The position numbers and the translations under genes are program-made. This document shows, in pieces, positions 10,714-21,939 of a stretch of 64,000 nucleotides of DNA. How positions within the stretch are numbered: position 1 is the first letter of the stretch; each line of letters starts with the position of its first letter. Source of the stretch: Microcebus murinus (lineage: Eukaryota > Chordata > Mammalia > Primates > Cheirogaleidae); NCBI RefSeq assembly GCF_040939455.1, contig NC_134129.1:18364001-18428000 (forward strand). Reading direction: 5' to 3'. Below the pieces are notes generated by a model that saw only the letters and a program-made list of their open reading frames with translations, searched no databases and had not been told where the DNA came from.

Positions 10714-11165
10714 CCATGTTTCCCCCAAAATAAGACAGGATCTTATATTTATTTTTCATCAAGAAGATACCCTAGGGCTTATTTGCAGGCCATGTGTTAT
10801 TTTTCTTTTTAAGCACAGAATAACCATCTCCATTGATTCAAATAGAGTGAAGTCGTCTTCTTCTGGAACATCATCCTCGCTCTCCAAACCCGGAATCCCA
10901 CCCTGAATGTCTTGCGACTCTGTTTCCTTTAGAACCACTGGCCCCGATCTCTCCTGTGGAGCACTAGAGCTCTCACGGGGCAGATGAGAAGGGCTGCTCG
11001 TGTTCTTTCCCGCTCTGCGACGACATGCATGGGTCGTGCAGATGCGCTGCGCAGCCACGCCCGTCACTAGGGCTGATTTTCGGGGTGGGGCTTCTATTGC
11101 GCACATGCTTAGAAATCCTGCTGGGGCTTATCGTATGGGTAGGTCTTATTTTCGGGGAAACACGG
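10714..11165 (-). mobile_element. Nonautonomous Tc1/mariner-type element, copy 3
   Basis: Termini ccatgtttcccccaaaataag and ttattttcggggaaacacgg are flanked by TA (10712-10713 and 11166-11167). The internal 31-bp motif is present only once. The frame shared by the family lies on the minus strand over 10759-11106 and includes DIQGGIPGLESEDDVPEEDD. Confidence 0.88.
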
Positions 11166-11492
11166 TATGTGGCCTTGCCCAACTTAACCTCTCAGAATTT
11201 TAGTTTTTCCCCCTTATTATCCTTTCTCTTTTGTTCTCAAAAGAATATACTTACTATGCTTTGAAGTCAAGGGGTTTAAAAAGCCTTTGAAAATGATTGT
11301 GATGGCTTCCAAAAGCACAGATAGGGGACACATGCCAGTAGTACCAATGACCAAGCCTGTTAGAAAGATTAATAAAGATAATGCACATGAAGCTATTAGC
11401 ACGTGACATACACTGGTTTATAGCATGTGCACGATGCATAATACTTAAACTTCTTTTGTTTGCTCAATAAACCAATTAAAAGTTAAGCATCA

Positions 11493-13871
11493 CATCCCAG
11501 GGATGCAGGGATGGTTCAACATACGTAAATCTATAAATGCAATTCACCACATCAACAGAAGCAAAAACAAAGACCACATGATTCTTTCAATAGATGCAGA
11601 AAAAGCTTTTGACAAAATTCAACACCCTTTCATGATACGAACACTTAAGAAAATAGGCATAGAAGGGACATACCTAAAAATGATACAAGCCATATATGAC
11701 AGACCCGTAGCCAACATCATACTGAATGGGGAAAGACTGAAATCATTCCCACTTAGAACTGGAACCAGACAAGGCTGCCCACTATCTCCACTTCTATTCA
11801 ACATAGTGCTGGAAGTCTTGGCTACAGCAATCAGACAGGAAAATGGAATCAAAGGTATCCAAATAGGGGCAGAAGAGATCAAACTTTCACTGTTTGCTGA
11901 TGATATGATATTGTATCTAGAAAACCCCAAGGATTCAACCAAGAAACTCCTGGAACTGATCAATGAATTTAGTAAAGTCTCAGGATACAAAATTAATACA
12001 CAGAAATCAGAGGCATTCATATACGCCAACAACAATCTAATTGAGAACCAAATCAAAGACTCAATTCCCTTCACAATAGCAACAAAGAAATTAAAGTACC
12101 TAGGAATATATTTAACCAAAGAGGTAAAAGACCTCTACAGGGAGAACTATGAAACACTGAGGAAGGAAATAGCAGAGGATGTAAACAGATGGAAATCCAT
12201 ACCATGCTCGTGGATCGGCAGACTCAATATCGTCAAAATGTCTATACTACCCAAACTGATCTACAGATTCAATGCAATACCTATTAAAATCCCATCAGCA
12301 TTCTTCACAGATATAGAAAAAATAATTTTACGCTTCGTATGGAACCAAAGAAGACCCCGAATATCAAGAGCAATTCTAGGCAACAAAAACAAAATGGGAG
12401 GCATTAATATGCCAGATATTAAACTATACTACAAAGCTGTAGTAATTAAAACAATATGGTATTGGCACAAAAACAGGAATATTGACCAGTGGAACAGATG
12501 TGAGAATCCTGATATAAAACCATCCTCATATAGCCGTCTCATCTTTGACAAAGCAGACAAAAACATACGCTGGGGAAAAGAATCCCTCTTCAATAAATGG
12601 TGCTGGGAAAACTGGATAGCCACCTGTAGAAGGCTAAAACAGGACCCACACCTTTCACCTCTCACAAAAACCAACTCACGCTGGATAACAGACTTAAACC
12701 TAAGATATGAAACTATTAGAACTCTAGAGGAAAAAGTTGGAAACACTCTCCTAGACATCGGCCTGGGCAAAGAGTTTATGAAGAAGTCCCCAAAGGCAAT
12801 CACAGCAGCAACAAAAATAAATAAATGGGACATGATCAAACTACAAAGCTTCTGCACAGCCAAAGAAATAGTCATGAAAGTAAACAGACAACCTACAGAA
12901 TGGGAGAAAATTTTTGCATCCTATGCATCCGATAAGGGACTGACAACTAGAATATACTTAGAACTCACGAAAATTAGGAAGAAAAAATCAAATAACCCCA
13001 TTAAAAAGTGGGCAAAGGACTTGAACAGAAATTTTTCTAAAGAAGACAGAAGAATGGCCAACAAACATATGAAGAAATGCTCAACATCTCTAATCATCAG
13101 GGAAATGCAAATCAAAACCACAAAGAGATATCACTTAACCCCAGTGAGAATGGCCTTTATCAAAAAATCTCCAAACAATAAATGCTGGCGTGGTTGCGGA
13201 GAGAGAGGAACACTCCTACACTGCTGGTGGGACTGCAAACTAGTTCAACCTCTGTGGAAAGCAATATGGAGATACCTTAAAGCGATACAAGTGAATCTAC
13301 CATTTGATCCAGCAATCCCATTGCTGGGCATCTACCCAAATGATCCAGTGACACTCTACAAAAAAGACACCTGCACTCGAATGTTTATAGCAGCACAATT
13401 CATAATTGCAAGGCTGTGGAAACAGCCCAAGTGCCCATCAATCAAAGAATGGATTAATAAAATGTGGTATATGTACACCATGGAGTACTATTCAGCTCTA
13501 AGAAACAATGGTGATATAGCACACCTTATATTTTCCTGGTTAGAGCTGGAACCCATACTACTAAGTGAAGTATCCCAAGAATGGAAAAACAAGCACCAGA
13601 TATATTCTCCAGCAAACTGGTATTAACTGAGTAGCACCTAAGTGGACACATAGGTGCTACAGTAATAGGGTATTGGGCAGGTGGGAGGGGGGAGGGGGGC
13701 GGGTATATACATACATAGTGAGTGAGATGTGCACCATCTGGGGGATGGTCATGATGGAGACTCAGACTTTTGGGGGGAGGGGGGAAATGGGCATTTATTG
13801 AAACCTTAAAATCTGTACCCCCATAATATGCCAAAATAAAAAAAAATAATTAAAAAAAAAAAAAAAAAAAA
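11493..13871 (+). mobile_element. Young 5'-truncated L1 with open ORF2 tail
   Basis: The open frame 11503-13626 encodes 707 residues, compared with about 1,275 for full-length L1 ORF2; the endonuclease and N-terminal half are missing. Reverse transcriptase motifs are in order: [11 protein letters not shown] near residue 29, [13 protein letters not shown] near 88 and [12 protein letters not shown] at 131. The C-terminal cysteine motif C-x3-C-x7-H-x4-C starts at residue 561. A G-rich 3' UTR and long A tail follow. The target duplication aaaagttaagcatca is perfect (11478-11492 and 13872-13886). An intact frame, long tail and clean duplication indicate recent insertion. It cannot move by itself because the 5' UTR, ORF1 and endonuclease are absent. 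It is antisense to GABRB1. Confidence 0.97.
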
Positions 13872-13886
13872 AAAAGTTAAGCATCA

Positions 13887-14395
13887 ATTTAACACATATA
13901 GGTAGAGTTGCGTAGGGTCAGCAGAGAATTGATGGCAGTATTTATTATCTGTACTGTTGAGTAATCCTCTGGGAGATGCACCACATGACACATACAATTA
14001 TTTCCTTAATTCATTTTTCCCAGTGATGGCTCCAGCTGCTTTTTCAGGGAAAGCTTGTCAGGTACCTTCACACTGTTCTATTCACTGAACCTACCGAAGC
14101 TAGAAGATTAAGGGAGTCAGATCAAATAGGAATTGAAAGTTGCTTCTAATTGAACTATTTGTTCTGGCTTTGTCCTGCTGAGGAGGGAGAGCAAGACCAT
14201 CGTGGCTTGAAAGCTTTATTTGCATTTTCCAAAAGCTTTCTTGAATCCTGAGCACCAGCAGAGCTGCATCGTACCAAAGACGGGCCACCAGACACCGGTG
14301 GAAGGCTTCGATGGTCTTTGTGTCACGGTGTGTTGTACAACAGAGCCCGAGAGCTCACTGCATTGAAAACCAACACAACCAGTCCGATTCAACTC
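13887..14395. other. Unclassified intronic sequence
   Basis: No gene recognised. The short minus-strand frames around 14100-14400 have no recognisable domain. Confidence 0.5.
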
Positions 14396-14475
14396 AAAAA
14401 TCATTCACTGAGCACCTACAGTTCCAAGAACTCTGTTAGGTCCTGGGAAAAGAAAGATGAATCAAACCAGGTAGG
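14396..14475 (-). mobile_element. L2 3'-end fragment
   Basis: cattcactgagcacctacag followed by ctctgttaggtcctgggaaa is the classic complement of an L2 terminus. Confidence 0.6.
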
Positions 14476-14491
14476 CCACCTTTAGTAACTA

Positions 14492-15098
14492 CCGTGTTTC
14501 CCTGAAAATAAGCCCTACCCATACAATAAGCCCCAGCAGGATTTCTAAGCATGTGCGCAATAGAAGCCCTACCCCCAAAATAAGCCCTGGTGGTGGGCGT
14601 GGCCATGAAAATCAGCCCTAGTTATGGGCGTGGCTATGAAAATCAGCCCTGGTGATGGGCGTGGCTATGAAAATAAGCCCTGGTGATGGGCGTGGCTATG
14701 AAAAATCAGCCCTAGTGATGGGCATGGCTATGAAAATCAGCCCTAGTGATGGGCGTGGCTGCGCAGAGCATCTGCACAACCCATGCGTGTCGTCGCGGAG
14801 CGGGAAAGAACACGAGCAGCCCTTCTCATCTGCCCTGTGAGAGCTCTAGTGCTCCACAGGAGAGATCAGGGCCAGTGGTTCTAAAGGAAACAGAGTCGCA
14901 AGACATTCAGGATGGGATTCGGGGTTTGGAGAGTTATGATGATGTTCCAGAAGAAGATGACTTCACTCTATTTGAGTAAATGTAGATGGTTGTGCCGTAC
15001 TTAAAAAGAAAATAACACATCCCCTGCAAATAAGCCCTAGGATGTCTTCTTGAGGAAAAATAAATAGAAGACCCTGTCTTATTTTTGGGGAAACATGG
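14492..15098 (+). mobile_element. Nonautonomous Tc1/mariner-type element, copy 4
   Basis: Termini ccgtgtttccctgaaaataag and cttatttttggggaaacatgg are flanked by TA (14490-14491 and 15099-15100). About six 30-32 bp units of the internal repeat occupy roughly 14580-14762. The family frame at 14746-14979 ends DDVPEEDDFTLFE before a stop. Confidence 0.88.
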
Positions 15099-15241
15099 TA
15101 ATAGTCCGGTGTGGTGAGGGAGGCAGACTGGGTGTGTAGATAAAAATGCTTAGCTCCTTAACAAAACCTCTGTTTAGAAATGAAAAGTATGCTGTAAAAT
15201 ATCCAACATAGCCTCATCCTTCTTATATTCCATCCTCCACA

Positions 15242-15272
15242 TTAACAAGCCTCCCAGAAAGAGGCTTGTTAA
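15242..15272. repeat. Perfect 12-bp foldback hairpin
   Basis: Arms ttaacaagcctc (15242-15253) and gaggcttgttaa (15261-15272) with a 7-nt loop. First of three such hairpins within 270 bp. Confidence 0.95.
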
Positions 15273-15395
15273 AAAGCAATTCTGAAGCAATCATTCATCT
15301 GCTTCCTGAACTGGGATTGTTTATTGCCACCATAATACTGTGTATAAGGACTCCACTTGTCTTGGCTTGACTCCTGGGTTTAACTCATGAGTGGG

Positions 15396-15433
15396 TTAAA
15401 TGTAGTTAATCTCTGTAGATTAACTACATTTAA
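15396..15433. repeat. Perfect 16-bp foldback hairpin
   Basis: Arms ttaaatgtagttaatc (15396-15411) and gattaactacatttaa (15418-15433) with a 6-nt loop. A further partial copy, taatgtagttaaa, follows at once, giving alternating direct and inverted copies. Confidence 0.97.
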
Positions 15434-15487
15434 TGTAGTTAAATGGTACTCTCCATTTGCTCCAAAATTTGCATCCATTGCTCAGAT

Positions 15488-15511
15488 AAGAGGTCCTTAC
15501 CCAGACCTCTT
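15488..15511. repeat. Short 8-bp foldback hairpin
   Basis: Arms aagaggtc (15488-15495) and gacctctt (15504-15511) with an 8-nt loop. On its own it could be chance. Confidence 0.7.
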
Positions 15512-15714
15512 CTGTTTTTGGTGACCTTTTAAGCATTGTTCACAACTCAGCTCAAGTATCACCTTCTTAAAAAAAAATCTATGTTTTTCCTTGGAATGCT
15601 TAGGCTGCTAATACTTTGTAGGTCTACACCATTTTGTACATTTCCATTTTCAGGTTACTTCATCCATTAAACTACAATTATTTCTCTTCTTAGATTTTCT
15701 CTCCCTCTAAAATA

Positions 15715-15795
15715 TAACATGTCTTGCTCAACTTTGTATCTCTAGCAATTGCTAATGTTGCTGGTGCTTCATAAAAGTTTGTTGGATGGATAAGC
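15715..15795 (+). mobile_element. L2 3'-end fragment
   Basis: gtcttgctcaactttgtatc, then ctagcaattgctaatgttgc and gtttgttggatgga resemble the forward L2 terminus with its tgaatga-type tail. Confidence 0.6.
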
Positions 15796-16468
15796 AGAGA
15801 TTAACTACATAGGTTATTTGCTTGACATAGACTCACATTTATTGTATTGCTCAACCCAAAATCAAGTTGAATTTACATAAGCAAGGAAATCACATAGTGA
15901 CTTCAGCACAAGAGAAGTTTGAATATTTCACTTGGATACTATCAGTGATTTTTTTAAACATGTTAATTGATGAATAACATCTTGTTATTTCATGAAGTCT
16001 ACCTTGTTTCAATAATATACTCCTTTTATGCCCTTCTTTGCCTCTGTTAGACCAGTCTTGAATGTCACACAACATAGAAGAAGGGATAGAGGGAACAGTT
16101 TCTTGATTTTTCTTCTAGAGTGTATTGGATTTCTGACAAACAAACGAACTCCAAGAGTAACAATATTTTTGATATATAAGAATTTCCAGAGAGTACTATT
16201 GATCGCAGTCTAACAAACACAGCACCATTAACCTTGCAACCCGAAATACAATCTTCCCTTTGGAAGGTCGGTTAGATTTGGGTTGAAAAATCAACCCCCA
16301 AAACACATCTGGTGAATAAAATGGGTTATCGATCTAAACAACAAACACCCTGCATTAAGAAAAAAATTTCCAAAGTGACTATATAATAATGAAACTATGG
16401 AACAACTAACTTCATTGAGTGGCTCGTGAACTAATAATTGTGAACTAGCTCTGAAGATAAATAAATGT
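15796..16468. other. Unclassified AT-rich intronic sequence
   Basis: No gene or recognised repeat. The 61-residue open frames on either strand lack domain features. Confidence 0.5.
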
Positions 16469-16485
16469 CATTGCCTTTTTTAAAA

Positions 16486-16643
16486 ATTTTATTTATTTTT
16501 TTATTTCAGGAAATTGTGAGGGTACAAACATTTCAGTTACATTTTATATCTTTGCCTCTCCCTAGCGAGGGTTAGAGGTTTGCCCTTCTCCTCTACGATG
16601 CTGGTGTGCCCATCAATTCACGAGTGGATCATTAAAAGTTGGC
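16486..16643 (-). mobile_element. 5'-truncated L1 3' end
   Basis: The complement of gtgagggtacaaacatttca marks an L1 3' end of about 160 bp. It is flanked by the perfect 17-bp target duplication cattgccttttttaaaa (16469-16485 and 16644-16660). Confidence 0.9.
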
Positions 16644-16719
16644 CATTGCCTTTTTTAAAAGGTATTAACTTGACTGTGAAGACACTCCTATTTATATTTT
16701 GTGCCATATTTGTCTAGTT

Positions 16720-17120
16720 CATTATTTCATCCAAACAAATACTAAGTGAGTACCTACTGTGTGTCAGCCATCATGTAGTGGCTGGGATCACAGCAGTGCA
16801 CGACACAAAATTCACGTACTCATGGAACTGAGCATGTCTGGTGTTTGGAGTTAAGAACCCAAAATACATAATTCGAAAAATAGTTATAATTGCTAAGGCA
16901 GGGAGACAAATCTGGGTGAGAGGACAGAGAGTGAGGGAGGACCTCTGCGATCAGATGGCGTTGCGAAGAGGAGGAGCAGCTTTATGACCATCTGGACCAA
17001 GAGCCCTGCAGACAGAGGGCAGGGTAAGAACAAGGGCCCTGAGCAGGAAGGACTTAGCTTGGTGTACAGGGACAAGAAGGCCATTGGGATTCAATTGACG
17101 CGATTCAAAGGAAGCTGTAA
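16720..17120 (-). mobile_element. L2 3' region
   Basis: gagtacctactgtgtgtcag, cagcagtgcacgacacaaaa and acaagggccctgagcaggaa follow the order expected for the complement of L2. Ancient and diverged. Confidence 0.7.
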
Positions 17121-17489
17121 GGCGATGAGGTCTGGGATCAGCCCTCAGGTCAGACACCCTGCTGTCTCATTGTGGATTCTCTTTTTTTTTTCCGGGCGAG
17201 GGGAGAAGTCACTGTCGGGCTTTCGTGGAGGAGAGGCACGGTGGTTTACCTACCGTCTGAAGCACCACCGTGGTTGCTGTGTGTCTGTCTAACAGACCTG
17301 GGGCGCGGTGGTCCGGAACCTGCGGGGAGGCAGCTCGGGAGGGTCCAGGACAGTTCAGGTTACATTTCGCGCACGCCTGTGTGTGAGACGTGGAAGTGCA
17401 CGTTTGTCTCCCTAGAGGGAAATTCTCAGTTTATACCAGCTTCTCAGGAAGACCTGGGACCCGAAAAACTGCTGTTGTAAAGAAGTGAC
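17121..17489. other. Unclassified CpG-containing block
   Basis: GC- and CpG-richer than its surroundings, with no recognised repeat. It includes accgtctgaagcaccaccgt and ctggggcgcggtggtccgga. A 102-residue frame runs through part of it without a recognisable domain. Confidence 0.5.
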
Positions 17490-18003
17490 AGTCCCAAATG
17501 ATCCAATGACACTCTACAAAAAAGACACCTGCACTCGAATGTTTATAGCAGCACAATTCATAATTGCAAGGCTGTGGAAACAGCCCAAGTGCCCATCAAT
17601 CCAAGAATGGATTAATAAAATGTGGTATATGTATACCATGGAGTACTATTCAGCTCTAAGAAACAACGGTGATATAGCACATCTTATATTTTCCTGGTTA
17701 GAGCTGGAACCCATTCTACTAAGTGAAGTATCCCAAGAATGGAAAAACAAGCACCAGATATATTCTCCAGCAAACTGGTATTAACTGAGCAGCACCTAAG
17801 TGGACACATAGGTACTACAGTAATAGGGTATTGGGCGGGGGGGAGGGGACGGGTATATACATACATAATGAGTGAGATGTGCACCATCTGGGGGATGGAC
17901 ATGCTTGAAGCTCTGACTTGAGGGGGGGCTGGAGGGCATGGCCAATATACGTAACCTTAACATGTGTACCCCCATAATATGCTGAAATAATAATAATAAA
18001 AAA
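17490..18003 (+). mobile_element. 5'-truncated young L1 3' end
   Basis: Starts in the ORF2 tail at aatgatccaatgacactcta and carries the last 99 residues of ORF2, including [20 protein letters not shown] and the terminal SPANWY. The 3' UTR and an A-rich (aat)n tail follow. The 3' UTR is of the catgcttgaagctctgactt subtype. Confidence 0.95.
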
Positions 18004-19261
18004 GCTGGTAATGTATTCTATCCTGATAAATCATGCTAGACTTGCAAAGTATTATCATCTCCATTATCTATATTTTATGTGGTGGTTATTTGGTAAAAAG
18101 AGTGATAATGAAAATCTTAATGTCTTAGATTTTTTTTGACTTTATTAAGTAGTTAATATGATATGAAAGACTCCATGGTACTCCAGACAGCCTATGTTTT
18201 GGAGTACACACAGTATAACAGCTTACTTATTTTACTATAGTCTATATTTCTTTATTGTTACATGATAATTTGTATATTTAAATGGTATAATATCACCTCA
18301 AAGTTTAATTTCAGCTTAGAATTCTTTCCCACTGAAACTAATTGAAGAACTTCCATTGCCAACTTTGTGCTACGTTTTCTATCAGTATATTCCTCTCAAT
18401 TCTACCTGAATAAAGGTGAATAACACTTAGCATTTACGAATAATTCACTCCTACGTTGCTTTGCATCTGTGGAAACTGTTGTAACTCCCTGAACTTATTC
18501 ATATTTTGTATTTTAATTTCTTTTGACAGTGTTGATAATATAAGAAATATGCAATAGATTTTGTTAAATAAATGCATACGTTTAATTTAAAAAAATAAAC
18601 ATAAAATAAAATAGGGATACGAGTTTACCTCGCAGGAACCAGTGCAAATGCAACAAGATAATTCATGCAAACTGTTTTTTATAGTGCCTGTCTTATAATA
18701 AACACTCAATAAAGTCTAACATTTCATTCAATCGATACCTTTTATGACTTCATAATTTGGACAAAGCACATGCAGGAGCTAATGAACAGTAATGCCAAAG
18801 GGGTCTCTCTAATAAATGGAGCCTGTGATCATAAAATTAATATTGTCTTCTTTAGGTGAAGATGCTATCGATTTTCGTAGGATATTCCTTTTGAGTTATT
18901 TGTCCAAGATAGATAATTCCTGATTTCCATAGTTATAGTCTGTGTGTAACCATCAGTTTAGGATAGGTGGAGACACTTAAAGATATAGAAAAATAAGTAG
19001 GTTAGAAATAGGAATAATTTCATCAGACTTGGAAAGTGCACGGGCCACTTTCACCTATGTCTCTGGTTACTACTATATTCACTAGACTCCCTGAATTGCT
19101 AGAGAGGGTTTTCAAGTACATTTGAGACCACCCAAATGTTTTCACACAAATTACTTCCGTGAATCAGTGTTTTCACCAATCTTTTTAATTCTAGCCAAAT
19201 TAAAAATTATAAACAGAGATCTTTCTGTGGTTTTTAGGTCCATGTTCTGATACTTAGTATG
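18004..19261. other. Unclassified AT-rich intronic sequence
   Basis: No gene, RNA gene or recognised repeat family in this stretch. Confidence 0.5.
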
Positions 19262-19379
19262 CATTAGGGCAGACATCCTCAAACTACGGCCTGCTGGGCC
19301 ACATGCGGGTATTTTTGCCTTTTTTTTTTTTACTTCAAAATAAGATATGTGCAGTGTGCATAGGAATTTGTTCATAGTT

Positions 19380-19773
<394 letters not shown>

Positions 19774-20394
19774 CCATAGTTTTTTTTTTTTAAACTATAG
19801 TCCAGCCCTCCAACGGTCTGAGGGACAGTGAACTGGCCCCCTGTTTAAAAAGTTTGAGGACGCCTGCACTAGGGTGTTCTCCATACATAAGGATTTTCTG
19901 ACAAACTACCAAAATATCATTCAAGCACAATGACTGCAAGAGAGAGAGTTCAGGGCTAGCTCTCCCTGCCTCTACCCCCAATTAGCGTCCTGACTTTGTG
20001 AAGCTGAAGGCACATAGAGGAAATCCTGATCAAAATTCCACTTGTTGGAACACTCTGAGGCTGTGCTTGGTGTCAGCGCAGTATTATAGATGCATAAGGG
20101 AATTTGAAAAGACATTCAATTAAGCACTTTGGGGACCTTCTGGAAGCATCTATATATAGGCCAGTTATGACCAGTTTTGAGCATTACTTTATGTTTGCTC
20201 TTGGGTAAGTATAGCATAGCCACGCATGGCCCTCCTCCATGAGACAGCTGAACAGAAGGACCATGTTCCAAAGAGAGCAGCAATCTGTTGCCGCCAGCTT
20301 TAAAGGATTCTGCCCCGGTACTTGGGAGGTGGGAGTTGCAGGCCAAATTTTGATCACTGTTCCCATCCCTCGAGAATACTTTTTTTTTAAAGGG

Positions 20395-20635
20395 TTGATA
20401 ACCACCATTTATTGAACTCTTCTTCTTTTCCACTTGCTTTGCTTGCAGTGACATGTAACACGAGAATCTTGCGAGGTGGTCTGTGTTATTAACGTTTTCA
20501 GATGAGGAAATTGTAAGTGCTGGCGGATGGGCTGTTACAAGGAATTTCACGGGTTAATAGGAAGAACTAGAATTCGAATGTGGTTCTGTGTGATTCCATT
20601 GTTCCGCCCAATACTACGCCACACTATGTTTTAAT
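20395..20635 (-). mobile_element. MIR
   Basis: accaccatttattgaactct near the left end and cagatgaggaaattgtaagt in the core, followed by gaactagaattcgaatgtgg, match the complement of MIR. Ancient tRNA-derived SINE. Confidence 0.75.
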
Positions 20636-20642
20636 AACAAGG

Positions 20643-20988
20643 AGTGACATAGCACCTCTTGTATCTTCCTGGATAGAGCTGGAGCCCATTCTACTAAGTG
20701 AAGTATCTCAAGAATGGAAAAACAAGCACCACATGTACTCACCAGCAAATTGGTATTAACGGATCAACTCTTAAGCGCACCTATAGGAATAACATTTATT
20801 GGGTGTCGGGAAGGTGGGAGGGGGGAGGAGGGGATGGGTGTATACAAACATAATGAGTGAGATGTGCAACGTTTGGGGGATGGTCATGCTTGAAGCTCTG
20901 ACTCGAGGGGGGAGGGAGGGCATTGGCAATATAGGTAACCTTAACACTTGTACCCCCATAATACGCTAAAAAAATAAAATAAAATAGC
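20643..20988 (+). mobile_element. 5'-truncated L1 3' end
   Basis: Begins gacatagcacctcttgtatc (ORF2 tail and 3' UTR) and ends in an A-rich tail. Flanking aacaaggag and agcaaggag look like the target duplication. The 3' UTR is of the catgcttgaagctctgactc subtype. Confidence 0.93.
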
Positions 20989-20998
20989 AAGGAGAGTT

Positions 20999-21560
20999 CG
21001 CCGTGTATGGTTCCGTATGGCTTATGTCAGGAAGTCTGAACGTTGACCTTTGGATTTGAGGCTGAAATTAAATTCATTACTTTATGTGACTGATGTCACA
21101 CACACACTGTGACCTTAAACTCCATGGTGTGAAGGTGGCACAAACAACTTTGCAAGAAAGAGTCTTCTTGGTTCCTTCTGGAAATGTACTTGAGAGGAAG
21201 GGAACAGACTAAGGAGAAGGAAGGCCACCTTTTTCTGGAAGGATCAGAGGAGCTTTTCCGTGGCCCTACTGCCTGGGAGTAATCTCGTGTGAGGTGTGTC
21301 CATTAGGAACATTGAAGGATTTCAGTTATTTTTTTATATTTGAAGGACTGTCCATTTTCGAAAAAGCACAGAGATGAACATTGAGAAAATAACTCCTTGG
21401 CAAAGAAAAACCAGAAGAATACTTTCTGAATGTCAAATGCAGGCACAACATCCTTTGAGTCACCATAGAAATAATCTGGAATGCTTCTGATATGGATGAA
21501 GCTGGAGGTCAATGTAATTAAGTGGTTAATAGTATTATCGATCTATTTGAGTGTATTAAC
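20999..21560. other. Unclassified intronic sequence
   Basis: No gene or repeat family recognised. Confidence 0.5.
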
Positions 21561-21572
21561 AGAATCCCCTGG

Positions 21573-21926
21573 GGCCGGGTGCGGTGGCTCATGCCTGTAA
21601 TGCTAGCACTCTTGGAGGCTGAGGCAGGAGGATCGTTTGAGCTCAGGAGTTCGAGACCAGCCTGAGCAAGAGCAAGACCACATCTCTACTAAAAAAAAAA
21701 AAGAAAGAAAGAAATTAGCTAAACAACTAATATATATATATATATATATTAGCCAGGCATGGTGGCGCATGCCTGTAGTCCTAGCTACTGGGGAGGCTGA
21801 GGCAGGAGGATCACTTGAGTCCAGGAGTCTGAGGTTGCTGTGAGCTAGGCTGACGCCACAGCACTCTATCTAGCCTGGGCAACAGAGTGAGACTCTGTCT
21901 CAAAAGAAAAAAAAAAAAAAGAAAAA
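21573..21926 (+). mobile_element. Alu (lemur-type dimer)
   Basis: Starts ggccgggtgcggtggctcat, has a TA-rich linker near 21729-21751 and ends gagactctgtctcaaaag with an A tail. The candidate target duplication agaatcccctggg at 21561-21573 and agaatacactggg at 21927-21939 has two mismatches. Confidence 0.96.
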
Positions 21927-21939
21927 GAATACACTGGGC

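Noticed and set aside
11619..12119. 166-residue minus-strand open frame
   Set aside because: It is the antisense of the L1 reverse transcriptase frame and has no independent support.
20395..20635. tRNA gene
   Set aside because: MIRs carry tRNA-derived heads; no intact cloverleaf or anticodon arm is seen in this or the other MIR copies.
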